Shown here: piece after piece, positions 26,981 to 36,165 of the stretch | Numbering within the stretch: position 1 is the first letter of the stretch | How the letters are laid out: the number at the start of each line of letters is the position of its first letter | Assembly (NCBI GenBank): GCA_014058405.1 | Contig: CP047423.1 | Coordinates: forward strand, 868,001 to 932,000 | DNA from: Candidatus Nitrospira kreftii | Lineage (GTDB): Bacteria > Nitrospirota > Nitrospiria > Nitrospirales > Nitrospiraceae | DNA: 64,000 nt | Reading direction: 5' to 3' | Program-made: the position numbers and the translations under genes | Notes under the pieces: generated by a model | What the model was told of the DNA's origin: nothing | The model's database searches: none | The model's input: only the letters and a program-made list of their open reading frames with translations

Positions 26981-27637
26981 GTGACCGGTGATTCCGACGC
27001 ATCGAGATGGGGACGAGGCAGCAGTACGTTGTCGGGGATGACCATGGATATCTTGACACCGAAAATCGCGGACATCACGGCAGAAGGCCTTTCTTTGTCG
27101 GCTGACCTGACAGGCGAAACTCTCGGGTTGGCTGATGTGGATGTGTCCATTCGAGGAACGGTGGCAGTGGGGCTGGATCTTCGAGCAATCGAACGTACCA
27201 TCTATGTGACCGGAGTTGTGGAAGGGACGGCCATTCGCCAATGTGTGCGGTGTCTCAAGGATTTCGACGACCCCCTGGCGTTTTCGTTGCGAGTAGCGTA
27301 CGAACGGGAGCCGAAGGCGACGGCGTCTGCTCCAAAACGAGACGATGGACGAAAGAAAAAGGCGACGACGTCCCCTGAGGCTGAACAGGACGAGCAGAAC
27401 GACGACCTGTATTACTTTACCGGTGATCAGCTGGAGCTGACTCCGATGTTACGCGAGCAATTGATTCTCGCATCTCCGATGCATCCCTTGTGTTCCGAGG
27501 AGTGCCTCGGGTTATGTGCACGTTGTGGCAAAGACCTGAATGAAGGACCCTGTCATTGTGTAGTGGACCAGACGGGAGGTCCATTTCAGGTCTTGCGCAC
27601 GATGAAGGAAAAGCTACGAAAGTCCGGCAATCGTTGA
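26981..27637 (+). CDS. yceD: DUF177/YceD-family protein
   Basis: Up to 218 residues from the GTG at 26981; the family-like part begins at the ATGs at 27038 or 27044 (MDILTPKIADITAEGL), giving about 197-199 residues, with GGGGA before 27044. Conserved features are the CVRCLKDF motif near residue 90, an acidic middle, and a C-terminal cysteine-rich stretch (CSEECLGLCARCGKDLNEGPCHC). YceD proteins are linked to 23S rRNA accumulation in plants and bacteria. It sits directly upstream of rpmF, the usual arrangement. Confidence 0.88.
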   Translation: MTGDSDASRWGRGSSTLSGMTMDILTPKIADITAEGLSLSADLTGETLGLADVDVSIRGTVAVGLDLRAIERTIYVTGVVEGTAIRQCVRCLKDFDDPLAFSLRVAYEREPKATASAPKRDDGRKKKATTSPEAEQDEQNDDLYYFTGDQLELTPMLREQLILASPMHPLCSEECLGLCARCGKDLNEGPCHCVVDQTGGPFQVLRTMKEKLRKSGNR

Positions 27638-27673
27638 ATGACGATCGGGATCGAGCGGAAATAAGGAGTTACC

Positions 27674-27859
27674 ATGCCCAATCCAAAACATAAACATTCA
27701 CGGGCGAGACGTGATAAGCGTCGTACTCAAAAGCTGCGCATAACCCCACCAGGAATGGCCGTGTGTCCGCAGTGCCACGAGCTGAAGTTACCGCATTACA
27801 CGTGTCTGAATTGCGGTACCTATAAGGGCAAGGCCGTCATTCAGGTCGAGGAAGCGTAA
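27674..27859 (+). CDS. rpmF: Ribosomal protein L32
   Basis: A 61-residue L32 of the large subunit. It starts MPNPKHKHSRARRDKRRTQ and carries a zinc ribbon with CPQC and CLNC (residues ~36-53). AAGGAG precedes the ATG. It belongs to the yceD-rpmF-plsX-fab cluster. Confidence 0.97.
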   Translation: MPNPKHKHSRARRDKRRTQKLRITPPGMAVCPQCHELKLPHYTCLNCGTYKGKAVIQVEEA

Positions 27860-28081
27860 GCAGAATGTCGAACATCCGCCAGTGTGCCACGAGGCCAGGC
27901 GTTGATGGGGCAAGGCACGTTCATCACGAGCTTGCGTACGGTCTTGGCCGTAACGTTGAAGACCGCTCAGTGTACACATCGGTCCGTTGCCTTAGGTTCT
28001 CAGCGCATCCGGTGTGAACCAAAGGGGGCGACGCATGGTCAGCCACTCTTTCCGACGCCATCTGTGAATACACCATCTCGT

Positions 28082-29101
28082 ATGAAGATCGCGCTTGATG
28101 CGGTGGGGGGCGATCATGGCCCTGCGCCCTGTATTGAGGGAGCGGTTCAGGCCGCGAAAGAACTCGACGTCGAGATCATTCTTGTCGGCGATGAAACGAT
28201 CCTCAAACAAGAATGCGAGCGTCTCGCCTGTCACGATTCCCGCATTTCTATTCGACATGCGTCCCAGGTGGTTGAGATGCATGAATCGCCCGCCGCAGTT
28301 GCTCGAAAGAAGCGGGACTCGTCTATTTGGGTCGGAACGGAGCTCGTGAAGAACGGTCAGGCCGAGGCGATCGTGAGTCCCGGCAATACCGGAGCCAGCA
28401 TGGTGGCGTCGTTCTTCTTGCTAGGCTTGGCAAAGGGGGTTGAACGACCAGCCATTGCGACCAGTCTGCCGACGCTGAGCGGGGAAGCGATCATGCTGGA
28501 TGTCGGCGCGAATGTTGACTGTACCGCCGAGCACCTTGAGCAATTCGCGTTGATGGGGAACGAATATGGAAAGCATCTACTCGGGAAACCGAATCCTCGT
28601 GTCGGTCTTCTGAGTATTGGAGAGGAAGATAGTAAAGGCAACGAAGTCACGAAAGAGGCGTTTAAGCGGCTCAAGGGAAGTTCGCTCAATTTTGTCGGGA
28701 ATGTCGAAGGGCGTGATGTGTATAGTGGAATCGCCGATATCGTTGTGTGTGACGGGTTTATCGGCAATGTCGCTCTGAAGATTTCAGAAGGGGTTGCCGC
28801 GATGATCAAGCGGCTTCTGCTCAAAGAAATCTCGGGGCATTTCCTTGGCCGGCTTGCGTATCCCTTCATTTCAGGTCCGCTACAGAATCTCAAGCGGAAA
28901 ATCGACTATGCCGAGTTCGGTGGCGCTCCACTTCTTGGGGTCAATGGAATTACGATGATTTGTCATGGCCGATCGTCGGCCAAAGCCATTAAAAATGCGA
29001 TTCGACGAGCCAAAGGGATGGCGGATAGCAGGGTCCCAGAGCTGATCCAACGGGATATTGAAGCTAGTCACTCCCAGCCATCGGTGGAACTCGAGACATG
29101 A
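28082..29101 (+). CDS. plsX: Phosphate acyltransferase PlsX
   Basis: A 339-residue enzyme that converts acyl-ACP to acyl-phosphate for phospholipid synthesis. I start at the ATG at 28082 (MKIALDAVGGDHGPAPCIEGA), the family N-terminus; the open frame extends back to 27884, but those residues are unlike PlsX. Blocks include VSPGNTGASMVASFF, GEAIMLDVGANVDC, LLSIGEEDSKGNE and the PLLGVNGITMICHGRSS close. No clear Shine-Dalgarno is seen. Its TGA overlaps the fabH ATG by 4 bases. Confidence 0.95.
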   Translation: MKIALDAVGGDHGPAPCIEGAVQAAKELDVEIILVGDETILKQECERLACHDSRISIRHASQVVEMHESPAAVARKKRDSSIWVGTELVKNGQAEAIVSPGNTGASMVASFFLLGLAKGVERPAIATSLPTLSGEAIMLDVGANVDCTAEHLEQFALMGNEYGKHLLGKPNPRVGLLSIGEEDSKGNEVTKEAFKRLKGSSLNFVGNVEGRDVYSGIADIVVCDGFIGNVALKISEGVAAMIKRLLLKEISGHFLGRLAYPFISGPLQNLKRKIDYAEFGGAPLLGVNGITMICHGRSSAKAIKNAIRRAKGMADSRVPELIQRDIEASHSQPSVELET

Positions 29102-30072
29102 AGGCGCGCATTGCCGGAACCGGATCCTATGCTCCTACGAAAGTGCTGACCAATGCGGACCTTGAGCGCATGGTCGCCACATCCGATGAGTGGATCCGGG
29201 AGCGGACCGGTATCCGAGAGCGTCGAATTGCAGCGACTGGAGAAGCGTGCTCAGATTTGGCAGTTCAAGCCGGGAGACGAGCGCTCACAGCGGCCGGTGT
29301 GGCGGCGACCGATCTCGATATGATTCTGGTCGCGACGTGCACGGGTGATTTCCCTCTTCCGGCAACCGCGTGCCTTGTGCAGCATCAACTTGGTGCCACG
29401 AAAGCAGGGGCGTGTGACCTTTCTGCTGCCTGCTGTGGATTTGTCTACGCGTTGTCCGTGGCGGACGCCTACATCAAGACAGGGATGCGTCACGTCCTCG
29501 TGATCGGATCCGAAGTGATGTCCGCCATTACTGATTGGACAGACCGGAATACCTGTGTGCTATTCGGGGATGGGGCAGGGGCGGTGGTCCTCAGTGCGAG
29601 CGATGGAGAGCAGGGTATTCTTTCCACTGATCTCCGTTCCGACGGAACTCTCTGCGAGTTGATTATGGTGCCGGGAGGAGGCTCGCGGACTCCACCGTCC
29701 GAAAAAGTGATCACGGAGCGTCTGCACACTATCAAGATGAAAGGAAACGAGACGTTCAAAGTTGCGGTACGCACATTGGAAGAAATTGCGCGCACGACAC
29801 TGTCAGCCAATCATTTCCGGGTGGAGGATCTCGATCTGTATGTCCCGCATCAGGCCAATACACGGATACTCAGGGCGGTGATGGAACGGCTCGGTCTTCC
29901 GATCGAAAAAGTGCTCCTCAATCTCGATCGTTATGGGAACACGTCAGCTGCATCCATTCCGATCGCTCTGGATGAAGCCGTTCGCGAGGGGCGCATCAAG
30001 GACGGTTCGTTAGTGATGCTCGGGGCGTTTGGAGCTGGATTGACGTGGGCTTCTGCGATGATCCGATGGTAA
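29098..30072 (+). CDS. fabH: Beta-ketoacyl-ACP synthase III
   Basis: A 324-residue condensing enzyme that starts fatty-acid chains from acetyl-CoA and malonyl-ACP. The catalytic triad is visible: Cys in CDLSAACCGFVYAL (~113), His in LYVPHQANTRI (~252) and Asn in RYGNTSAASIPIAL (~282). The N-terminal TSDEWIRERTGIRERRI is the family signature. It is translationally coupled to plsX. Confidence 0.97.
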   Translation: MKARIAGTGSYAPTKVLTNADLERMVATSDEWIRERTGIRERRIAATGEACSDLAVQAGRRALTAAGVAATDLDMILVATCTGDFPLPATACLVQHQLGATKAGACDLSAACCGFVYALSVADAYIKTGMRHVLVIGSEVMSAITDWTDRNTCVLFGDGAGAVVLSASDGEQGILSTDLRSDGTLCELIMVPGGGSRTPPSEKVITERLHTIKMKGNETFKVAVRTLEEIARTTLSANHFRVEDLDLYVPHQANTRILRAVMERLGLPIEKVLLNLDRYGNTSAASIPIALDEAVREGRIKDGSLVMLGAFGAGLTWASAMIRW

Positions 30073-30150
30073 GCGGCCGTTCGGTGAGGTGAAGAGGCAA
30101 GACCTCCCGGGTGTAATGAGAACAGGTGACAGGTGAAAACTTTTCCCGTT

Positions 30151-30179
30151 GACTTTGCACGGTATTTCTAAGATATCTA
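30151..30179 (+). promoter_or_regulatory. Possible internal promoter before fabD
   Basis: In the 114-base fabH-fabD gap, TTGACT (30151-30156) is followed after 17 bases by GATATC (30174-30179). The -10 match is modest; this would allow extra transcription of fabD onward. Confidence 0.3.
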
Positions 30180-30186
30180 ACCCCCC

Positions 30187-31122
30187 ATGGCTCAAGGAAT
30201 CGGGTTTGTTTTCCCAGGACAGGGGTCTCAATCGGTTGGAATGGGGAAGTCGCTCTATGACGCGCATCCCTCGGTCAAATCCGTTTATGATGAGGCATCC
30301 TCAGTTCTGGGATATGATGTCGCGACATTGTGTTTTACCGGACCTCCGGAACGGCTCAATCTCACGGAATTCACCCAGCCGGCCTTACTGGTCAGCAGCA
30401 TGGCGGCATTCAAACTTTTGGAGCCGGTTGGACTTAAGCCAGTCGCCGTGGCCGGCCATAGTTTAGGCGAGTACTCGGCGTTGGTTGCGGCCGGCGGCCT
30501 CGCATTTCGAGATGCGGTCGCCCTCGTTCAAAAACGAGGGCGCTACATGTCTGAAGCCGTGGCGCCAGGAACTGGTCTGGTGGCTGCGCTGTTGGGTTTG
30601 ACGGCCGAGGTTGTGAAAGATGTGTGTCGCCTTGCGTCACCTGCCGGAGTTGTTGGGGCAGCCAATTTTAACTCACCGGGGCAGATTGTTATTGCCGGGG
30701 AAAAAGCGGCGGTAGAACGGGCGATCGAATTGGCCAAAGGCCAAGGTTGTAAAAAAGCCATTCCTCTCCCGGTGAGTGTGCCGGTCCATACTCCGCTGAT
30801 GCAGCAAGCTGCCGATCGATTGGCGCAGGACTTGGCTGAAGTTTCGTGGTCGGACCTCCGCGCACCTCTCGTGAACAATGCTGAAGCGACAGCGATCAGC
30901 CGGGCCAACGAGATCCAAGCGTCGCTGATTCGCCAGTTGCCGTCTTCTGTGTTGTGGGAAGATACCGTGCGGACGATGAAAGCGATGGGTGTCACGACGT
31001 TTGTTGAGGTCGGCCCAGGAACAGTCCTAACTGGATTGATCAAACGAATTCTCCCGGGCGCGAGATTATTGAATGTGAATGACCCAACGTCGTTAGACAC
31101 GACGCTCGCGGCTGTCGCTTAA
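30187..31122 (+). CDS. fabD: Malonyl-CoA:ACP transacylase
   Basis: A 311-residue enzyme that moves malonyl groups from CoA to ACP. It has FVFPGQGSQSVGMG at the start, the nucleophile motif AGHSLGEYSALVAAG (Ser ~92) and the catalytic His in PVHTPLMQ (~200). The C-terminal FVEVGPGTVLTGLIKRI is typical. It lies within the fab cluster. Confidence 0.97.
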   Translation: MAQGIGFVFPGQGSQSVGMGKSLYDAHPSVKSVYDEASSVLGYDVATLCFTGPPERLNLTEFTQPALLVSSMAAFKLLEPVGLKPVAVAGHSLGEYSALVAAGGLAFRDAVALVQKRGRYMSEAVAPGTGLVAALLGLTAEVVKDVCRLASPAGVVGAANFNSPGQIVIAGEKAAVERAIELAKGQGCKKAIPLPVSVPVHTPLMQQAADRLAQDLAEVSWSDLRAPLVNNAEATAISRANEIQASLIRQLPSSVLWEDTVRTMKAMGVTTFVEVGPGTVLTGLIKRILPGARLLNVNDPTSLDTTLAAVA

Positions 31123-31198
31123 CCTGATGAGCCTCACAGAGGAAACCAGGTGACGAACTCCCTGTCGGCCTGTTAACGTATTGCCTGAAAGGTCTGTC

Positions 31199-31942
31199 AT
31201 GTCATTACAAGGAAAAACTGCGATTGTCACCGGCGCTGCGCAAGGGATCGGTCGGGCCATTGCCGAAAACCTTGCTCAAGCTGGCGCCGATATCGCCGTG
31301 GCCGATCTCGATCCTGGACGTTCTTTGGAAACGGTCGGAGCTATCGAGAAGCGCGGAAGAAAGGCCCTGAACCTGAAGGTCAACGTTGCGGACACCAACG
31401 ATACCAAGGCGATGGTTGAGCAAGTGATCAAGGCTTGGGGAAAGATCGACATTCTGGTCAACAATGCCGGGATTACACGCGATGGGCTGCTCTTGCGGAT
31501 GAAAGAGGAAGATTGGAATCTGGTGATTCAGATCAACCTGAACGGCACCTTTAATTGCACGAAGGCGGTGTTGCAGCCGATGACCAAGCAACGGTATGGC
31601 CGCATCGTGAATATTGCCTCGATCGTTGGAGTCATCGGCAATGCAGGACAAGCGAATTATTCGGCGTCCAAGGCAGCTGTGATCGGGTTTACTAAAACCG
31701 TTGGACGGGAATACGCCAGTCGCAATGTCACGGTGAATGCGGTGGCGCCAGGTTTTATCGATACGGCCATGACCCACGGCCTTCCCACCGATGTGAAAGA
31801 CACATTGCTGAAACAAATTCCGTTGGGTCGGTTGGGGACGCCGGGAGATGTGGCTGCGGCCGTGCGGTTCCTCGTGTCTGAGGAGGCGGCGTATATTACC
31901 GGTCATGTCCTGCATGTGAACGGCGGGATGTTGATGGTCTAG
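31199..31942 (+). CDS. fabG: 3-oxoacyl-ACP reductase
   Basis: A 247-residue short-chain dehydrogenase that reduces 3-oxoacyl-ACP with NADPH. It has the TGAAQGIGRAIAENLA cofactor loop, NNAGITRDGLLLRM, Ser in NIASIVG and the YSASKAA catalytic Tyr-Lys. The ATG at 31199 gives the family N-terminus (MSLQGKTAIVTG); a TTG 18 bases earlier is also in frame. It lies between fabD and acpP. Confidence 0.96.
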   Translation: MSLQGKTAIVTGAAQGIGRAIAENLAQAGADIAVADLDPGRSLETVGAIEKRGRKALNLKVNVADTNDTKAMVEQVIKAWGKIDILVNNAGITRDGLLLRMKEEDWNLVIQINLNGTFNCTKAVLQPMTKQRYGRIVNIASIVGVIGNAGQANYSASKAAVIGFTKTVGREYASRNVTVNAVAPGFIDTAMTHGLPTDVKDTLLKQIPLGRLGTPGDVAAAVRFLVSEEAAYITGHVLHVNGGMLMV

Positions 31943-32032
31943 GGATAGCGAATTGTTTGGGCACACGGCCGTCACAGATCCCCATGGGGCGGTGCAGAGG
32001 GAGTCATACTGGGGAAGGAGGTAGTCATAGCA

Positions 32033-32266
32033 ATGGCAACTGTCGAAGAGCGAGTCAAGAAGATTATTGCTGAGCAGCTTGGTGTGGAAGAAGACGAAGT
32101 GACGCCGGAGGCCTCCTTCGTCGAAGATCTTGGCGCTGATTCGCTCGATACCGTCGAGCTTGTGATGGCGCTTGAGGAAGAATTCTCGATCGAAATTCCC
32201 GATGAGGATGCTGAGAAGATTCTGACTGTCGGGAAGGCGTTGGACTACATCAAGGAAAAGTCATAG
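32033..32266 (+). CDS. acpP: Acyl carrier protein
   Basis: A 77-residue acidic four-helix protein. The phosphopantetheine attachment Ser lies in [19 protein letters not shown] (Ser37). GGAGG precedes the start. It is followed within 3 bases by fabF, the classical order. Confidence 0.98.
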   Translation: MATVEERVKKIIAEQLGVEEDEVTPEASFVEDLGADSLDTVELVMALEEEFSIEIPDEDAEKILTVGKALDYIKEKS

Positions 32267-32268
32267 GT

Positions 32269-33531
32269 ATGCCTCCAGAATCCTCCAATCCAGCCGGCCG
32301 ACGTGTTGTGATCACCGGTCTTGGGCTGGTGACTCCACTAGGCACGGGTGTCGAGAAGACCTGGAAGGCGATCTGCGCCGGTGAATCAGGGATCGCTCGG
32401 ATCACTAGGTTTGATCCAACAAGGTACGATGCCCAGATTGCGGGGGAGGTCAAGGATTTTGATCCGGCTCGATTCATTGAAAAGAAAGAAATTAAGAAGA
32501 TGGATACGTTCATCCACTATGCCGTGGGGGCTGCCCAATTGGCTGTGGATGATGCCGGGCTGAAGGTAAAGCCGGAGGAAGCCACCAAGGTGGGGGTCTA
32601 CATCGGTTCTGGGATCGGTGGGCTTGGATCGATTGAACACTACCATGAGGTACTCAAAGACAAGGGGCCCGGTCGAGTCTCACCGTTCTTCATCCCCATG
32701 ACCATCATTAACCTTGCCTCTGGTCAGGTAGCAATTCGGATTGGTGCCAAAGGACCAAACTCCTGTGCCGTGACTGCTTGTGCTACAGGTAACCATTGCA
32801 TCGGAGATGCCTACCGTCTGATTCAGCGAGGTGATGCCGACGTCATGGTTGCAGGAGGCGCTGAAGCGGCGGTGACTCCGCTCGGCGTGGCAGGATTCGC
32901 ATCAGCCAAGGCGTTGTCGTTTCGGAATGATGCCCCGACGAAAGCAAGCCGCCCGTTCGACAAGGACAGAGATGGCTTTGTGTTAGGCGAAGGGGCTGGT
33001 GTCGTGGTGATCGAGGAGCTTACTCACGCCCTTCAGCGTGGGGTCAGAATCTATGGCGAGATCATCGGCTATGGGATGAACAGCGACGCCTATCACATTA
33101 CTGCCCCACCGGAAGAAGGTGAGGGGGCTGTTCGTTGCATGGAATTGGCGCTCAAAGATGCCGGCATTCAACGCGATCAGATCGGCTACATCAATGCGCA
33201 TGGTACCTCGACGATGGCCGACGCAATTGAGACTCGAGCAATCAAGCGGGTATTCGGTGAACAAGCCGCTTGTATTCCTGTCAGCTCAACCAAATCTATG
33301 ACCGGGCATTTGCTCGGAGCAGCGGGTGGGATCGAAGCCGTCTTCAGCGTTTTGGCCCTATATCAGGGGATTCTTCCGCCTACCATCAATCTCGACAATC
33401 CTGATCCAGCCTGTGATCTCGATTATGTTCCCAATACGGCTCGGCCGGCTGCAATTCAGATAGCCCTGTCGAACTCCTTCGGATTCGGAGGGGTCAACGC
33501 CTGTTTGATCTTCAAGAGGTTGGACGCTTAG
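32269..33531 (+). CDS. fabF: Beta-ketoacyl-ACP synthase II
   Basis: A 420-residue elongating condensing enzyme. The catalytic Cys is in AVTACATGNHCIGDAYR (~172), and the two His are in YINAHGTSTMADAIET and STKSMTGHLLGAAGGIEAVF. The close is IALSNSFGFGGVNACLIFKR. It is adjacent to acpP (2-base gap) and upstream of rnc. Confidence 0.97.
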   Translation: MPPESSNPAGRRVVITGLGLVTPLGTGVEKTWKAICAGESGIARITRFDPTRYDAQIAGEVKDFDPARFIEKKEIKKMDTFIHYAVGAAQLAVDDAGLKVKPEEATKVGVYIGSGIGGLGSIEHYHEVLKDKGPGRVSPFFIPMTIINLASGQVAIRIGAKGPNSCAVTACATGNHCIGDAYRLIQRGDADVMVAGGAEAAVTPLGVAGFASAKALSFRNDAPTKASRPFDKDRDGFVLGEGAGVVVIEELTHALQRGVRIYGEIIGYGMNSDAYHITAPPEEGEGAVRCMELALKDAGIQRDQIGYINAHGTSTMADAIETRAIKRVFGEQAACIPVSSTKSMTGHLLGAAGGIEAVFSVLALYQGILPPTINLDNPDPACDLDYVPNTARPAAIQIALSNSFGFGGVNACLIFKRLDA

Positions 33532-33544
33532 TGCGCGCGCCACA

Positions 33545-34273
33545 ATGAAACCGGCTTCTTCCGCCGATTCTCTTTCTGCTATATCAAATTATCGATTTAC
33601 AAACTCAAGCTTCTTGCAAGAAGCTCTGACACACAAGTCATATGTAAATGAACGGCGCCCGTCGGGCCTAAACCATAATGAACGGTTTGAATTTCTGGGC
33701 GATGCCGTCTTGTCTCTCGTTGTCAGCGACTATCTCGCGAGTCGATACCCAGAGTTAAGCGAGGGGGCCCTCTCGCAGTTCAAAGCTAGATTGGTGAGTG
33801 AAGCTCCATTGGCCAATGCTGCCAGGCGCCTTGACCTTGGGGCTAGACTGAGACTTGGGCGTGGCGAGGACCTTTCGAAAGGGAGGGAGAAAGCCTCGAT
33901 ACTTGCCGATGCCTTGGAAGCGGTCATTGCGGCGGTTTATCTCGACGGCGGCCTTGAGGCCAGTCGCAACTTTACGATCAATGTCTTAGATGAAGAGCTG
34001 CGTTACATCGACGAGTTGCAAACAAGACCGGATGGAGGTGACTACAAGACACGCTTTCAGGAGTGGTGTCAGAAGCACCATGACGTGTTGCCACGGTACG
34101 CGATTACGCGGGAAACCGGGCCTGATCATCAAAAATTGTTTGAGGTGGAAGTGTATCTGAATGATGAGGCGTGTGGTATTGGTCAAGGATATAGCAAGAA
34201 AGAGGCAGAGCAGCAGGCAGCACAACGGGCATTGGTGCGGGTTGAGCGAGGAGATGATTTTCCATTAAGATAA
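33545..34273 (+). CDS. rnc: Ribonuclease III
   Basis: A 242-residue double-strand-specific RNase. The N-terminal catalytic domain has NERFEFLGDAVLSLVVSDYL and the second acidic site in KASILADALEAVIAAVYLDGG. The C-terminal double-stranded-RNA-binding domain spans ~170-236 (DYKTRFQEWCQKH, GQGYSKKEAEQQAAQRAL). It is the last gene of the fab cluster. Confidence 0.97.
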   Translation: MKPASSADSLSAISNYRFTNSSFLQEALTHKSYVNERRPSGLNHNERFEFLGDAVLSLVVSDYLASRYPELSEGALSQFKARLVSEAPLANAARRLDLGARLRLGRGEDLSKGREKASILADALEAVIAAVYLDGGLEASRNFTINVLDEELRYIDELQTRPDGGDYKTRFQEWCQKHHDVLPRYAITRETGPDHQKLFEVEVYLNDEACGIGQGYSKKEAEQQAAQRALVRVERGDDFPLR

Positions 34274-34311
34274 CAGTCCTCTATTATCATCTAAGGTCAG
34301 GGAGGATAAAA

Positions 34312-34896
34312 ATGCTGGAGCGAGCAAGATGGCGAATGCTTATTGGACTGCTGGCATGTGTTGCTTTCTCAATCACAAGTATCGAATCGGTCATGGCCGC
34401 GGATACGGCATCAAAAGCGCCGAGGGCAATCATCAAAACAAAATTCGGCGATATTGAGATTGAGTTCTATCCGGATGTTGCGCCAAGACATGTGGAGAAT
34501 TTTATTAAGCTTGCAAAGGACGGGTTTTACAATGGAACAATTTTCCACCGCGTCATTCCTGGTTTCATGATTCAAGGTGGAGACCCTAATACCAAGGATA
34601 CCCTTAAAAAAGAGACGTATGGCCAGGGAGGGCCAGGCCACAACGTGAAGGCGGAATTCAACGATATTCCGCACAAGCGTGGCATTGTCTCGATGGCCAG
34701 GGCGGCCGATCCGGATTCAGCGGGTTCTCAGTTCTTTATCGTCGTAGAGGACTCACGATTTCTGGATCGTAAGTATACTGTCTTTGGACAAGTGAAAAAG
34801 GGAATTGGTGTGGCCGACAAGATCGTCAATCTGCCACGCGATGAACGAGATAACCCAAAAGAGCGTGCGGAGATGACGGTCACGATTGTGGAGTAG
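34312..34896 (+). CDS. Secreted cyclophilin-type peptidyl-prolyl isomerase
   Basis: A 194-residue protein with a signal peptide (about 1-29, ending SVMAAD) and one cyclophilin domain: FIKLAKDGFYNGTIFHRVIPGFMIQGGD, GIVSMARAADPDSAGSQFFIV and KYTVFGQVKKG. It catalyses proline isomerisation during periplasmic folding. GGGAGG lies before the start. It follows rnc by 38 bases and may be partly co-transcribed. Confidence 0.93.
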   Translation: MLERARWRMLIGLLACVAFSITSIESVMAADTASKAPRAIIKTKFGDIEIEFYPDVAPRHVENFIKLAKDGFYNGTIFHRVIPGFMIQGGDPNTKDTLKKETYGQGGPGHNVKAEFNDIPHKRGIVSMARAADPDSAGSQFFIVVEDSRFLDRKYTVFGQVKKGIGVADKIVNLPRDERDNPKERAEMTVTIVE

Positions 34897-35103
34897 GAGT
34901 GCGTGCGTATCTGCCTAGTTGGGTACCTGACCGGCTAGATATTTGTCCGTGGTGTCTCGCGTGCCTTCCTCGTCTCTTCAAGTGATTCCTTCCATATTCT
35001 CAAAAAAGCCTTACTTTTGAGGGGCGGCTTTCGTGGGGTTTCCCCCAACCTATTTGACGGGTATTCTCTGAGCCACGTTCTTCGTCTCCTCAAAGGAGGG
35101 CTC

Positions 35104-35448
35104 ATGAAACCCGTTGTGACGCGTCGCATGTATCGTCGGGTCTCGGCTGAGTATCAAAGTTATTATCTCATGGATCAGGTGCTGAGACAGTCGGTTATAC
35201 GGGATATCTCTTTAAATGGAGTTCGAATTCAGAGCCTTTCCGAACTTCCGCGGAATCCCCTGGTGATGATACGGCTCTGGTTGCCCGATCAACAAGGCTG
35301 CCTGGATATTGATCAGGCGATCGTGCGGTGGGTGCGAGGACAGGAATTCGATGTTCAATTTGTATCGCTTTCAAATGAGGCAGATTTTCGTCTGGCGGTT
35401 CATATTGAACGGGTTTTAGAACAGCAATCCGCAACTGCCGCCGTCTAA
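35104..35448 (+). CDS. PilZ-domain protein
   Basis: A 114-residue single PilZ-like domain: RRMYRRVSAEYQSYY at the N-terminus, then DISLNGVRIQSLSELPRNPLVMIRLWLP and WVRGQEFDVQFVSLS. The c-di-GMP signature RxxxR and D/NxSxxG are recognisable (RRMYRR, DISLNG). The ATG at 35104 has AGGAGGGCTC upstream; an earlier in-frame start at 35017 looks unlikely. Confidence 0.8.
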   Translation: MKPVVTRRMYRRVSAEYQSYYLMDQVLRQSVIRDISLNGVRIQSLSELPRNPLVMIRLWLPDQQGCLDIDQAIVRWVRGQEFDVQFVSLSNEADFRLAVHIERVLEQQSATAAV

Positions 35449-35466
35449 TTGACGTAGAAACATCGG

Positions 35467-36165
35467 CTAATGGTGGTGCTTGCAGTCGGGACCGTGGGTG
35501 TGAACGTCGGTGGCGGGCGGCGGTAGGAAAGATTGGCCAGGCAGAAGGATGTGTCCGGGTTCATGAGTCTTCTTCAGATGGGCCGCGATTTCCGGATGCA
35601 TCATCTTAACATACCCGATAAGTCCTCCCAGAAACCGGCTTGATTGAAAATCATTCTCGGAACATTCGGAGACAAACCGAGCAGCGCGATCCAGAACTTC
35701 CAGTGCCTCGGCTGATTCAGCAATTTGGTCAGGGTTCTGCTTGCGAAACACCTCGTACTCCTTCTTGAGATGTTCAGCAAACACCGGCATCGGTGCGGCG
35801 GGAACATGAAGTGGGCTCAGTGTGCGACGGAGCGCTTGCAGTGCCGCGACGATTTCGGCGTCCTGCCCATCCCTACGCCCTTCAAAATAGCCAAAGGTGA
35901 TGACTTCGATTAGATTGAATAGCGCGACGGCTTTATGGCCTCCCAATCGGTCCAGTTCCTGATAGAAGGTTCGGCGAAGAGGCATGAATTGTGTGCCGAG
36001 TCGTTTTTGCTGATAGTCGCTACCGCTATCAAGGTAGGTGCAATCATTGGGGCATGAGATCCGTGTCATACGGTGCTCGCCACAGCAGATACTACAGATC
36101 AATCCTTGAAGAGCCGGACATGGGCGTTTGCCCTTTCGGCTGTGACAATACGTGCACGCGCTCAT
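35467..36165 (-). CDS. Cysteine-rich zinc-binding protein
   Basis: A 232-residue protein with a metal-binding N-terminus (CTYCHSRKGKRPC, then ICSICCGEHRM and CPNDC within 40 residues), a helical middle, and a His-rich end (DVHTHGPDCKHHH). The Cys spacing suggests a zinc ribbon or treble clef. It overlaps the propeller gene by 4 bases, so the two form an operon. The function is unknown. Confidence 0.75.
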   Translation of the reverse strand: MSACTYCHSRKGKRPCPALQGLICSICCGEHRMTRISCPNDCTYLDSGSDYQQKRLGTQFMPLRRTFYQELDRLGGHKAVALFNLIEVITFGYFEGRRDGQDAEIVAALQALRRTLSPLHVPAAPMPVFAEHLKKEYEVFRKQNPDQIAESAEALEVLDRAARFVSECSENDFQSSRFLGGLIGYVKMMHPEIAAHLKKTHEPGHILLPGQSFLPPPATDVHTHGPDCKHHH